Positions 1-9,346 of a stretch of 64,000 nt of DNA are shown in pieces (the stretch's first letter is position 1; the number at the start of each line of letters is the position of its first letter). The notes beneath the pieces were generated by a model. That model had not been told where the DNA came from, did not search any database, and worked only from the letters and a program-made list of their open reading frames with translations. Origin of the DNA: Flavobacterium sp. 90 (GTDB taxonomy: Bacteria > Bacteroidota > Bacteroidia > Flavobacteriales > Flavobacteriaceae); the NCBI RefSeq assembly GCF_004339525.1, contig NZ_SMGE01000001.1, forward strand, positions 682,001 to 746,000, in the 5' to 3' direction. The translations under genes were made by a program, and so were the position numbers.

Positions 1-29
1 GACAAAGTTTGATAGCTAATTTTACTGTT

Positions 30-1163
30 TTAAGATTTACTAAAAATCTCTTTTAGTTTAGCTTGAAGTGCTTCTTCTCTTAGATTTTTAGCAACAATTT
101 TTCCATCAGGTCCAATTAGGTAATTGGTTGGAACAAGTTTTACTCCGTATAAAACGGCAACATCATTTTTCCAGCCTTTTAGGTCAGAAACGTGTGTCCA
201 GGTTAAGCCATCTTTTTCGATTGCTTTTTCCCAAAGATTCTTTTTATCGTCTAATGAAACGCCTAAAACTTCAAATCCTTTATCGTGATATGCTTTGTAA
301 GCTACAACTACGTTTGGATTCTCTTTTCGGCATGGACCGCACCAACTTGCCCAGAAATCAACTAAAACATATTTTCCTTTATAGTCAGATAATTTAACTA
401 CTTTTCCGTTTACATCTGTTTGAGAAAATTCGGGAGCTGCAACACCTGGCGCAGTTTTATCGTTAAGTTCGATTCCGCTTTTGATTTTTTTACCAAAATA
501 AGATTTCTGAACTTCAGGGCTTAAAACAGCATAATATTCTTTTACTTGTTCCGGAGTTCCGTAAGTTACCAAACGATCGTCCAAAACTAAAGCGCCTGCA
601 ATCTGATCTTTATGAGATTTAATAAATTTAAAAGTAAGATCATCTGCCAAAGTTTGTAAATCTGCCCAACGTTTATCCATCATTGCTTTTTGCTCAGCTG
701 TTGGTTTTACTTTTCCGTTTTGGCTTATAGAATCTGACGCTTTGTAAACCGGACCTGCAATTTTCTGGATCTTTGTAAATTCATTTTTATAATAAGACAT
801 ATAAATCGAATCCTGAGTTGCTCCAGACAATTTTGCAGCGAAAATACTGTCTTTATTCGCTGTAAAATTTATCGTTTCATTTGATAAAACAAAAACTCTT
901 CCAAACTCCTGCCCTTTTAGCTTGACACTGTATCTCAAAGGTTCGTCGACTTTTCCTGTAAAGGTAAATTTGCCGTCTACGATTTTAACAGAGTCTTTTA
1001 CAATGTTTTTGTCTCCATCCTGAAACTCCAAATAAACTAATCCGTCTTTTTGTCCCGGAATATTACCGTTTATTGTAAATCCTTCTTCTTTTTTTGAGCA
1101 GGAACTAATTGTGGCTGTAAGCGCTAAGGCCAATAAACCAGATTTTAAGATTGTACTTTTCAT
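30..1163 (-). CDS. TlpA-type thioredoxin-fold lipoprotein with DUF4369-like N-terminus
   Basis: This is a predicted envelope thiol-disulfide oxidoreductase of 377 residues. The signal peptide ends in a lipobox (ISSC, Cys22), so it is probably a lipoprotein. Residues about 29-125 look like the DUF4369 beta-domain that often precedes Bacteroidota TlpA/ResA-like modules. A helical middle follows. The C-terminal thioredoxin domain (about 240-377) carries WCGPC with Cys275 and Cys278 and a cis-proline region at KLVPTNYL. It lies downstream of a SusC/SusD pair and a second TlpA-like gene, with short gaps and the same strand, so it is probably co-transcribed with them. The family keeps cysteines of exported proteins reduced, but the partner here cannot be told from sequence. 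The family assignment is secure; the role is inferred. Confidence 0.9.
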   Translation of the reverse strand: MKSTILKSGLLALALTATISSCSKKEEGFTINGNIPGQKDGLVYLEFQDGDKNIVKDSVKIVDGKFTFTGKVDEPLRYSVKLKGQEFGRVFVLSNETINFTANKDSIFAAKLSGATQDSIYMSYYKNEFTKIQKIAGPVYKASDSISQNGKVKPTAEQKAMMDKRWADLQTLADDLTFKFIKSHKDQIAGALVLDDRLVTYGTPEQVKEYYAVLSPEVQKSYFGKKIKSGIELNDKTAPGVAAPEFSQTDVNGKVVKLSDYKGKYVLVDFWASWCGPCRKENPNVVVAYKAYHDKGFEVLGVSLDDKKNLWEKAIEKDGLTWTHVSDLKGWKNDVAVLYGVKLVPTNYLIGPDGKIVAKNLREEALQAKLKEIFSKS

Positions 1164-1222
1164 GTTTGATATTTTTTTTTATGTGAAATGTGAATTGTGA
1201 AATGTCAACTGTCAACTGAAAA

Positions 1223-2422
1223 TTATGATTTCAGAAGTTCTTTCAATTTAGCTTCTAATTCTGCGCCTCTTAAATTATCCCCGATAATTACACCTTTACT
1301 ATCTACTAAATAAGTGGCTGGAATTGTTTTTACGTTGAATGCATTACTTACTTTATTGTCATCAAGAAGGTTGTGCCATTGCATATTTTCTTGTCCTAAA
1401 GCTTTTTGCCATGCTTTTTCGTCTTTATCGATTGAGATACTTAAGATTTCAAATCCTTTATCGGCGTAAGCTGTATAAGCCGTTTTTAAATTCGGAATTT
1501 CTTTGCGGCAAGGTCCACACCAAGACGCCCAAAAGTCAATTAAAATGTATTTTTTTCCTGCAACGATGTCTTTAACATTATAGGCTTTTCCGTCTTTGTC
1601 TTTTAATCCAAAATTTGGAACGCTTGTTCCTACTAAAGTCTTTGGATTAAGATCTTTATCTGCTACTTGACCGTAATAACTTTTCTTTGCTTCCGGAGAA
1701 AATTGCTCATAAATTGGCTTTTGATCCGGAGTGAAATAACTGTATTGTGTCAACATAAAAAATGGTCCCCACCAGGTTGCTTTATTTCTTGTAATTAGAT
1801 CATTTGTTGTTTTTTCAACTTTGGCAAAAAATGCCTTTTCTTTGGCTTCAAAAGCTTTCCATTCCGGAGAATTTCCAATAGAATCCATCAGTTTTTTATT
1901 TCCGGAAACTCTTGCTTTACCGTATGCATCTGCAACTGCTTCGGTACCTTTATGATAATCTTCGTAATCTTTTTCTAAATCTTTTCTAAAAGCAGTTTCT
2001 TTTTTATAATAATCATTTGATTTAGATCCTGAAACTACTTCGTTTTTAAAATTGATTCTTCCGTCTTCTTGTTTTAAAACTTCTGCTTCAGCTGTTAGTT
2101 TTATTTTAGAATTTTCTACTATAACCGGAATGTATCCTTTGTTTTTTCCAAATTCAAGATAAAACATACGAGGTTCGTTTAATTTTCCTGTAAAGGTAAA
2201 TTTGCCATCTTTAAGCGTAGTTTCGGCAACTGCAGATTCTGATGAATGTGTTGCTCCGGGAATTAATTTTATGGTCGTTCCGTCTTCAAGTCCTGTTATA
2301 TTTCCTTCAAGGTTATAAGAGGTTGCGGTTACTGCAGGCTTTTTCTTTTGCGCCTCGATATTGTTGGAAAATGCAAATACACAAATGCATAATCCAATTA
2401 CTTTAAATTTAATTGTATTCAT
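1223..2422 (-). CDS. TlpA-type thioredoxin-fold periplasmic protein
   Basis: This 399-residue exported protein is a paralogue of the next gene downstream. A Sec signal peptide (about residues 1-24, ending IEAQ) lacks a lipobox cysteine, so it should be soluble in the periplasm while its neighbour is lipid-anchored. Residues about 36-130 resemble DUF4369. The C-terminal AhpC/TSA-thioredoxin domain (about 265-399) carries WCGPC, Cys302 and Cys305, and a cis-Pro segment KTIPATYL. It sits 66 bp after the SusD gene and 59 bp before the second TlpA gene. Paired TlpA proteins beside a SusC/SusD couple are common in Bacteroidota, but their client is rarely known. A redox or maturation role for the imported ligand is an inference. 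Confidence 0.88.
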   Translation of the reverse strand: MNTIKFKVIGLCICVFAFSNNIEAQKKKPAVTATSYNLEGNITGLEDGTTIKLIPGATHSSESAVAETTLKDGKFTFTGKLNEPRMFYLEFGKNKGYIPVIVENSKIKLTAEAEVLKQEDGRINFKNEVVSGSKSNDYYKKETAFRKDLEKDYEDYHKGTEAVADAYGKARVSGNKKLMDSIGNSPEWKAFEAKEKAFFAKVEKTTNDLITRNKATWWGPFFMLTQYSYFTPDQKPIYEQFSPEAKKSYYGQVADKDLNPKTLVGTSVPNFGLKDKDGKAYNVKDIVAGKKYILIDFWASWCGPCRKEIPNLKTAYTAYADKGFEILSISIDKDEKAWQKALGQENMQWHNLLDDNKVSNAFNVKTIPATYLVDSKGVIIGDNLRGAELEAKLKELLKS

Positions 2423-2488
2423 TTTTTGATTGATATTTTAAGTAAAAGCTTCCTTTTCGAAAGTCCTAATCAGGAAGCTTTAAGATTT

Positions 2489-3895
2489 TTATTTACCTAC
2501 GTTTTGAGTTAGAGTTCCGTTTCCAGGATTTTTTGTAGCTCCTTGAGGAAATGGCATTGTCCATAAATGTGAATCTGTTGCTAATGCGTAGTTTACTCCG
2601 CCAGCAGTTTTCGACAAATTCAATTTATAAAGTCCTTCGGCATTTAGACGACGTGCATCTGCAAAAGGAATAATTGTCAAAATAAGTTCGTTATACTTCG
2701 TTTTGAAAATGGCGTTTAAGGCAACTGTTTTATCTGAAGTTGTAATATCCTGATAAGAAGCTGGAAGAATACGTGTTTTACGAACTGTATTTAATACATC
2801 TAGAGCATCACTAATTTGTCCTGCACGAGCCAGACATTCTGCTTTAATCAAATAAACTTCTACAGTTGTGATTCCGCCATAATTAAACATTCCTGATAAA
2901 GTTCTTCTGTAATACGTATCTGCACCAACGGTTCTTAGTTTCCAACGAGATTTAAAACGAACGTCTCCAGCTTCAAAACGTTGTGCACGTTCTACCGGAA
3001 TACTATATTCTGTAGATAAATAGGTTCTTTCGCCATGACGGAAGGTGTAATTCTCAACATAATCAAATCCCATTGGAGATGGCGTATTTGTATAAGAATT
3101 AGGAATGTCAATGACCGCTTTATTTGCATTATAATATGCTACCCAGTCGTAAAGTTTATTGTTTTCGGTCAAAGCCAAATTAGCATATTTTAGGGCTTCT
3201 GTATAATTATTCATTTGCAAATAAACGCGGGAATAAAAGGCATAACCTGCTCCTAAATTAGGATGCAAAGCTGTTTGAGAAACTTTTGGTAAATAAGGCA
3301 ATGCGTCTTTTACATCGGCCAAAATAAAATCATACAATTCCTGAATCGTTACTTGCTTGCTTGGCGCATTAATATCGGCACTTGTAATTAAAGGCACAGA
3401 TAATTTTGTTCCCGCAGTCGAAGCTACATACGTATCGGCATAAAAATTAACCAAGTTATAGTAAGACATTGCACGTAGAATTTTTGCTTCTGCCCAAACT
3501 GCTCTTTTTTGATCTTCGGTTGCTTCTGTTGTTGTCAAAGCATTTGCAATAATCAAATTAAAGGTCGAAATACCGGCATATTGTCCATAATATTGTCTTT
3601 CGTCCGATTGATTTAACTGAATACGATCTGCGGTTTCATCCCACATATAGTTGGCTTTTGTCAAACGCTGAGCGGCAAGAGTTGCAATATCAATAAACTT
3701 ATCGTTGATCAAGGTCGAAGCTTGTGCAATATCTACACTTTGATTGGTGTATTCATCGCGAAGAAAAGCTTCAAAATCTGCCAATGTTGTTGGTATTTTA
3801 GATCCTTTTGGCGCATCATCTAAATAGTTGGAGCAAGATGCTAAAACCAATCCTAATGCTAAAACGCACAGTATATTTTTATATATATTTTTCAT
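2489..3895 (-). CDS. SusD/RagB-like outer-membrane lipoprotein
   Basis: This 468-residue SusD/RagB protein has a lipoprotein signal (LASC, Cys21) followed by the typical SNYLDDAPKG start. TPR-like helices such as RAMSYYNLVNFYAD and the closing segment WTMPFPQGATKNPGNGTL are family features. It is at the short end for the family, where 500-650 residues is usual. SusD proteins cap the SusC channel at the cell surface and bind the nutrient. The gene follows SusC after 17 bp, so the two almost certainly work as a pair. No glycoside hydrolase lies near, and the ligand could be a glycan, peptide or other nutrient. Confidence 0.92.
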   Translation of the reverse strand: MKNIYKNILCVLALGLVLASCSNYLDDAPKGSKIPTTLADFEAFLRDEYTNQSVDIAQASTLINDKFIDIATLAAQRLTKANYMWDETADRIQLNQSDERQYYGQYAGISTFNLIIANALTTTEATEDQKRAVWAEAKILRAMSYYNLVNFYADTYVASTAGTKLSVPLITSADINAPSKQVTIQELYDFILADVKDALPYLPKVSQTALHPNLGAGYAFYSRVYLQMNNYTEALKYANLALTENNKLYDWVAYYNANKAVIDIPNSYTNTPSPMGFDYVENYTFRHGERTYLSTEYSIPVERAQRFEAGDVRFKSRWKLRTVGADTYYRRTLSGMFNYGGITTVEVYLIKAECLARAGQISDALDVLNTVRKTRILPASYQDITTSDKTVALNAIFKTKYNELILTIIPFADARRLNAEGLYKLNLSKTAGGVNYALATDSHLWTMPFPQGATKNPGNGTLTQNVGK

Positions 3896-3912
3896 CGTGT
3901 AGTCTTTTTAAA

Positions 3913-6900
3913 TTAGAAATTAATATTAACACCAAAAACTAAACTTGGAGATTGATAGCCATTTAAAAGATATTTAGCGTCTCTGCTTTTGGCGAAAGTA
4001 TAGACATTTTCAGCATTCAGATTAAAGCGAACATCTTGTAATTTTACTCTTTTTATAACAGACGAAGGCAAATTATAAGCAAGAGAAATATTGCTTAATC
4101 TGATATTTGAGGCATCAAGAATATTAATATTTGCATAACGATAAATGTCACGAGAATCTGATGTAAAATCGGCTTCGTATTCGTATACCGCACGAGGAAT
4201 ATTAGTAAAAGCTTCATCGCCTGGTTTTTGCCAACGGTTTTCTATATTTTTATTTACAGTTGTAATATCTGTTACATAACTACCTATTCCAGAAGAATAA
4301 TTGTTCTGTAACATTGGTAAAAATGTATTTCTGATTTTATGTCCTAACTCATAGATAAACAATGCCGAAAGTGAAAAATTCTTGTAGTTTACAGCCGTAT
4401 GAAATGATCCGCTGTGTGTTGGAACAGTTGAACCATAATCATGAATTGCATTTAAATCTGCCGGATTGTAAATTACTTTTTCGCCTTTTGCATTATAAAC
4501 CTGAGGTAAACCTTTATCAGTTAAACCTGCCCATTCGTAACCGTAAATAGTATTGTAATTTTTGCCCACTTTAGGATAAGCATCCGGAACATCTAACTGT
4601 AAGTAATATACAGGAGCTTCTACTTTTACATAATCGACTTTGTTTTTGTTATACGCATACAAAACTGAGGCGTCCCAAGAGAATGAATCTGTTTTTACAA
4701 TGGTTCCTCTTAAAGTAGCTTCAACTCCTTTGTTGGTCATTTCTCCATTGTTTATTTTATAGGTAGAATAACCAAATCCTTCTGTTGGAATTCCGTTACT
4801 GTTTGCTAATAAATCTTGTCCTTTTTTGTTGTAAACATCAAAAGTTCCGCTTAATCTATTTTTAAAGAATGAAAAATCTACACCAATATTAGTTGTTGTT
4901 GTTTTTTCCCAAGATAATTCAGGATTTGGTCTTGAATTAACATAACCCTGATTTCCACCTACATTTGGATTAGCATAATAAGAAGCTGTTAAATAAGGCG
5001 CTGCGTCTTTGGCAACATTTCCTCCAATACCATAAGAAGCACGAAGTTTAAGTGAGTTTATCCAATCAACGGCAAAGAAAGATTCTTTATCAATATTCCA
5101 CGCTGCTCCTGTAGACCATGTTGGTTTATTTTGATATTTATTGTTTGTTCCCCAAAGGTTCGAACGATCCCAACGCAAACTTCCTGTAAAAGAATATCTT
5201 CTGTCATAGGTATATCCTCCGGTTCCGTAAAATGAAACGTAACGGTTTACCAATTCACGATCTGCTGCGAAATCATTTAATCCCATAGAACCTGGAAAAA
5301 CAGATCCATAAACTTTAAGCAAATTTGCCTGATTAATTGGTGTGTATGATAAAGTTTGCTCGTCCCAGCCGTAACGTGTTTTGTCTCCGTATTCTATTTT
5401 TGAATGACGGATTTCCATACCTGCAATTGCGGTAACGTCGTGTTTATTATTAAAAGTCTGATCAAAATTCAATTGCTGACGGAAGTTGTAAGCATTAGAA
5501 AATTGATTGGTTTCTTTTAAGATATCACCATAAGGCAAATTATAAACCGCTTTGTTATTATTATCAATAGTTACTAAACCATTTACTTCATTTCTAACAC
5601 TATACGATTCTTTTTCTCTTAATAAATTACCACGATCTACGCCATATTCGTACTGAAACATTGCATTGTAGGTAAGTGATTTATTGAATTTTACATTAAA
5701 CTTTGCAAAAGTTCTGTTTAAGAAATTTTTAGTCTCGTTTATATTTCGCCCTAATTCATCCATTGGCGTAATATCCATGCTGTAAAGACCATAATTCTTT
5801 ATTGATTGCTGCGTAAAATCATTGTAGCGAGATGCTGCTGTAGACGTAAAATAAGATCCATCATCATTTACCAACTGGTTGTACATCTGAGTTTTATAAT
5901 CTTGCTGAGTAAGCGGATTATAAGTTTGTGTATTGCTTTCGCCATAATTGATATAAGTTCCTAAATCTAATGACAACCAGCTTGTAATTTCTGTAGAGTT
6001 TTTCAGATTTAAACCAACCGATTGATTATCAGAATAGCGGTCTTCAAATTTATTTCCTTTATAAGTCAATGACGCATTAAATGTGTTTGATTCTGTTGCT
6101 TTGCCTAAACTTACGTTATGCTGAATAAAATATTGATCACGTTTTGCATATTTCGCAACGTCATTATAATATCTATATCCCTGAGAACCCAATTGATCCA
6201 GACGATTGTTCATATCTGCTTGAGAAATGTTTCCTGCATAACCGTTTAAAAGCGTTTGCATTCCCTGACTTGTAAAAACTGCATTGCTTAATAATGATTT
6301 TGCATAAGCATTTGCGCCAGCGCCTTGTAAATTAGGATTTGCTGTTGCCCAACCTCTTTCCAGACCAATAATATCGCCTGCATCTGTTAAGTTTCCGGTA
6401 TAATTTCTATATGGAGTTACGGTCAAATTGCTTGAAAACGAGATATTAGTTTTTCCTGCTTTTGCTTTTTTAGTTGTGATTACCACAACACCATTTGCTG
6501 CACGAGCCCCATAAATAGACGAAGCTGCTGCATCTTTTAAAACCGTAATTGTTTCAATATCTTCTAAATTCAGGTTTGGAAGATTTTCTTCTAAACCAAA
6601 ATTCTCATTGTATTTTGTGTTTTCTATCGGGAATCCGTCAATTACATATAGCGGAGTTGTTAAACCATTCATAGAAGTAGTTCCACGAATTTTACCATCC
6701 TGATAACCAACGATACGACCTTCTAAAATTTTGTTTAAACTGCTTAAACGCTGTTCCTGAAAATCTTTTGCTTTTAAACTGGAGAAAGATCCTGTCGCTT
6801 GTTCTGTTGAGATGTTTTGATATCCTGTAGTCAATACAATTTCGCCTAATTCTAGTGTATCTTCTTTAAGAACAACATTAATAACAGCTCTTCCGGCTAC

Positions 6901-7491
6901 TTTAATTTCCTGTCTCACAAAGCCTAAATAAGCAAATGCCAAAGTAGTTTCTTTATTAACTGCAATAATCTGATATTCACCATTAAAGTCAGTTTGTACG
7001 CCATTTCCAGAGCCATTATCAGAAATTGCCGCACCAACCAGAGGATTTCCTTTTTCGTCTGTCACTCTACCTTTTACAATAAAATCTTCGGCTGCTTTTT
7101 GTGCTACAACAGGTTTTTCTGCGGGAGCTTTTTTAGGTGTTAAAATAATATGAGTTCCTGAAATTTTAAAATCAGTTCCTGTATTATTAAATATCGTACC
7201 AAGAATCGCTTCAATAGATACATCATTGAGACTGACATCTATTTTGCGCTCTAAATCAACTGATCTTACATTATAAACAAATCTGTAATTTGTCGTGTAT
7301 TCAATCTTTTCAATTATTTTTCCAACGGTCATGTCGCTGGCATTAAATGACATTTTTGCCTTTTGAGAGTAAGTTACTCCCGCCTGCATCACTGTCAAAG
7401 TGGTCAATAAAAATAATGTAGTCAATTTCATCTTCAAATCAAATTTCAAAAAAGGCTTGTCGAACCTGATTTTGTTCAATAGTTTTTTCAT
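3913..7491 (-). CDS. SusC/RagA-like TonB-dependent transporter with STN signalling domain
   Basis: This 1192-residue outer-membrane transporter has a long leader with a hydrophobic core (about residues 20-42). An STN (secretin/TonB N-terminal) domain at about 48-122 begins FNASDMTVGKIIEKIE. A carboxypeptidase-regulatory-like beta-sandwich follows at about 138-212 (VKGRVTDEKGNPLVGA). Next come the plug, with the SusC signature DAAASSIYGARAANGVVVITTKK, and a barrel ending in an aromatic residue (VNINF). The STN domain is what lets such receptors signal to a FecR anti-sigma factor. FecR and an ECF sigma gene lie directly upstream, so ligand binding probably induces this operon. The other three SusC genes in the window lack this domain. 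Confidence 0.94.
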   Translation of the reverse strand: MKKLLNKIRFDKPFLKFDLKMKLTTLFLLTTLTVMQAGVTYSQKAKMSFNASDMTVGKIIEKIEYTTNYRFVYNVRSVDLERKIDVSLNDVSIEAILGTIFNNTGTDFKISGTHIILTPKKAPAEKPVVAQKAAEDFIVKGRVTDEKGNPLVGAAISDNGSGNGVQTDFNGEYQIIAVNKETTLAFAYLGFVRQEIKVAGRAVINVVLKEDTLELGEIVLTTGYQNISTEQATGSFSSLKAKDFQEQRLSSLNKILEGRIVGYQDGKIRGTTSMNGLTTPLYVIDGFPIENTKYNENFGLEENLPNLNLEDIETITVLKDAAASSIYGARAANGVVVITTKKAKAGKTNISFSSNLTVTPYRNYTGNLTDAGDIIGLERGWATANPNLQGAGANAYAKSLLSNAVFTSQGMQTLLNGYAGNISQADMNNRLDQLGSQGYRYYNDVAKYAKRDQYFIQHNVSLGKATESNTFNASLTYKGNKFEDRYSDNQSVGLNLKNSTEITSWLSLDLGTYINYGESNTQTYNPLTQQDYKTQMYNQLVNDDGSYFTSTAASRYNDFTQQSIKNYGLYSMDITPMDELGRNINETKNFLNRTFAKFNVKFNKSLTYNAMFQYEYGVDRGNLLREKESYSVRNEVNGLVTIDNNNKAVYNLPYGDILKETNQFSNAYNFRQQLNFDQTFNNKHDVTAIAGMEIRHSKIEYGDKTRYGWDEQTLSYTPINQANLLKVYGSVFPGSMGLNDFAADRELVNRYVSFYGTGGYTYDRRYSFTGSLRWDRSNLWGTNNKYQNKPTWSTGAAWNIDKESFFAVDWINSLKLRASYGIGGNVAKDAAPYLTASYYANPNVGGNQGYVNSRPNPELSWEKTTTTNIGVDFSFFKNRLSGTFDVYNKKGQDLLANSNGIPTEGFGYSTYKINNGEMTNKGVEATLRGTIVKTDSFSWDASVLYAYNKNKVDYVKVEAPVYYLQLDVPDAYPKVGKNYNTIYGYEWAGLTDKGLPQVYNAKGEKVIYNPADLNAIHDYGSTVPTHSGSFHTAVNYKNFSLSALFIYELGHKIRNTFLPMLQNNYSSGIGSYVTDITTVNKNIENRWQKPGDEAFTNIPRAVYEYEADFTSDSRDIYRYANINILDASNIRLSNISLAYNLPSSVIKRVKLQDVRFNLNAENVYTFAKSRDAKYLLNGYQSPSLVFGVNINF

Positions 7492-7903
7492 ACTTTTAAA
7501 TGTTTTTAATTGTGGTTGGTTAGTTTACTGATCGCATTTATCCTACCGGGAAATGTTGGCGCATTTTCCGGTTTTTTTTATAAACAACGATCCATTTTTT
7601 CTAGACGTTTTTTACATAGGCTTTTACTTATTTTAGATTGTAGATTGTTGATTTTAGATTGTAGACTATTGTCTATAAATCTATTCTCGTTATTTATGAT
7701 TGTAATGTTTTATTTTAGATTGTTGATTTTAAATTACTTCAAACTTCATCTTAATTCGAGATTATAAACTTTAGTCTATTTTTTATCGTCTATAAACTTT
7801 AGTCTATAAGATATAATCTTGCCTCTTGCTTCTATCATCTTTTTTCTATACTCTATAATCTTGCTTCTATACTCTTTTCTCTATACTCTATATTCTTGAC
7901 AGG
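7492..7903. other. AT-rich leader with direct repeats between SusC and fecR
   Basis: This gene-free stretch separates the SusC start from the FecR stop. It contains a stem-loop near 7546-7571. It also has simple direct repeats: a 15-bp unit at 7630 and 7651 with a third variant from 7712, and a 17-bp unit at 7763 and 7791. A run of TCTATACTC-like units fills about 7846-7895. No TAnnTTTG promoter was seen on the minus strand, which fits a promoter read by the neighbouring ECF sigma factor. The apparent plus-strand frame here is made of the repeats and is not taken as a gene. Confidence 0.6.
7546..7571. other. Stem-loop in the leader of the STN-type SusC gene
   Basis: A 10-bp stem with one mismatch (CCGGGAAATG with CATTTTCCGG) encloses a six-base loop and is followed by eight T on the plus strand. 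On the plus strand it has the form of an intrinsic terminator, yet no plus-strand gene precedes it. On the minus strand it lies about 55 nt upstream of the SusC start codon, inside the expected leader. It could stop antisense transcription or fold in the mRNA leader. Confidence 0.45.
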
Positions 7904-9055
7904 CTAATTAATCGTAATCTTATCTTCATCAATCTTATAATCAATTGCATAGCTGTCGCTAAAATATTTCAGCACGACTTCAATAGGTTCATTATCAAAA
8001 CGGGCGTTAAAAATTTCTTTTGCCAGTTTTTTGTTTTTGTTAATGAAAGTCACGTTATAATGACGTTCTAACTTTTTGATAATCGATTCAAACGAAGCGT
8101 TTTTAAAGACTAAACTTCCTTTTACCCACGCTGTATAATAATCTGTATTAACACTTTCTGTTTCGATTTTTTGCTGTCCGCGAATGTTTGAACCTTTTAG
8201 TCCCGGTGTCAGATACACTTGATTGTCTGCTGTTTTTCTCTCTTTATAAAGCGAAACTTTTCCTTCGACCAAAACTACATCTGTACTTATATCTTCTGTA
8301 TACGAATTGACGTTGAACTTAGTTCCTAAAACCTCAACATTAACTTCTTGTGTATTTACGGTAAACGGATGTGCTTTGTCTTTTGCTACTTCAAAATATG
8401 CTTCTCCGGTTAAATAAACTTGCCGGCTTTGATTCTTTAAAAACTGAATTGGATATCGCAATGATGTTCCGGCATTTAAATGAATCACTGTTCCGTCTGA
8501 CAATTGAACTTCGAACTTTTTCCCGTAAGGAATTTTCAATGTATTAAAAGCTAATTTTCCATCCGAATAAGATTTAGAATATACTAATCTGTTTTTTTCC
8601 TGTTTTCCAATTATTTTTCCGTCTTTATCTGTCAAATTTCTGGTTTCAGAAGTATCGATTGTTTCTGATGATTGATTGTCTATTTGAAGCACAATTTCAT
8701 CTTGTCTTGGAACCACTACATTTGCTCTTGAATGAAACAAATTTGAATTCTTATAGAAATAAAAACTTCCAAAAGCTACAATCAAAATTGCAGCATATTT
8801 ATAATAAGACGAAAATCTTCTTTTCTGAAAAACATTATTTTCCTCCTGAATTCTTTCTGATAATTGTTTTCTCACTTCAGTCGAATCAAAAGTGTTCACA
8901 ACAGAATCTATTGCATAATTGGTTTTTACAAAATCCTTAAATACAATTTGATTCTCTTCTTCTTTAAGCCATTCTGTCAACGTTTCTATTTCTTCCTGAC
9001 TGGCTTGATTCGTGATAAATTTCACGATTAATCTCTCTGACTTTTTCACTGTCAT
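7904..9055 (-). CDS. FecR-family anti-sigma factor
   Basis: This 383-residue inner-membrane regulator relays a signal from an outer-membrane STN receptor to an ECF sigma factor. I chose the start at 9055 (MTVKKSERLIVKF) because it follows an AAAAAGGG-like site and gives the usual cytoplasmic N-terminal domain. An upstream start at 9094 would add 13 hydrophobic residues unlike the family. A single membrane segment (AAILIVAFGSFYFY) lies near residues 85-98. The periplasmic FecR domain has KKFEVQLSDGTVIHLNAGT and GEAYFEVAKD, and the C-terminal STN-interacting part (SIIKKLERHYNVTF) is present. The gene is divergent from the sigma gene and upstream of the SusC it probably controls. Confidence 0.93.
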   Translation of the reverse strand: MTVKKSERLIVKFITNQASQEEIETLTEWLKEEENQIVFKDFVKTNYAIDSVVNTFDSTEVRKQLSERIQEENNVFQKRRFSSYYKYAAILIVAFGSFYFYKNSNLFHSRANVVVPRQDEIVLQIDNQSSETIDTSETRNLTDKDGKIIGKQEKNRLVYSKSYSDGKLAFNTLKIPYGKKFEVQLSDGTVIHLNAGTSLRYPIQFLKNQSRQVYLTGEAYFEVAKDKAHPFTVNTQEVNVEVLGTKFNVNSYTEDISTDVVLVEGKVSLYKERKTADNQVYLTPGLKGSNIRGQQKIETESVNTDYYTAWVKGSLVFKNASFESIIKKLERHYNVTFINKNKKLAKEIFNARFDNEPIEVVLKYFSDSYAIDYKIDEDKITIN

Positions 9056-9228
9056 TTTACCCTTTTTAAATATTATTACGAAGCTAAAAAACAAAACCCT
9101 AACAATTTGATAATCTTTTTTTCATTTTGCTGATTTTTTTATTATTTGAAATCTTTTTCTTTCAATAAAAAATTTCAAAAACTCTATTAATCATATAGAA
9201 TTAATAAACATTTTAATCTACCTTTGCA

Positions 9229-9236
9229 TTTTCAGG
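9229..9236 (+). promoter_or_regulatory. Candidate sigma-ABfr -7 element upstream of the ECF sigma gene
   Basis: TACCTTTG followed by CA matches the Bacteroidota TAnnTTTG -7 consensus. It points toward the sigma gene and would give a leader of about 110 nt. A clear -33 TTTG at the right distance was not found, so this rests on the -7 element alone. Confidence 0.4.
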
Positions 9237-9333
9237 TGGTTTTTTATTTGTAATAAAATTCAATAGAAAACAGAAAAACGCATTGTTTTTAGCAAAAAAA
9301 TGATCCTTTTGGGTCGTAAAAATTATAAATTTA

Positions 9334-9341
9334 TATATTTG
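9334..9341 (+). promoter_or_regulatory. Second candidate promoter abutting the ECF sigma start codon
   Basis: TATATTTG fits TAnnTTTG, and a TTTG at 9308-9311 lies 22 bases before it, a suitable -33 spacing. The predicted transcript start would fall almost on the ATG at 9347, giving a leaderless or nearly leaderless message. It may compete with the element at 9229. Confidence 0.4.
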
Positions 9342-9346
9342 TTTCT

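Noticed and set aside
7510..7767. 85-codon plus-strand frame upstream of SusC
   Set aside because: Its sequence is produced by the simple DNA repeats (LLILDCRLLILDC), and it lacks a ribosome binding site.
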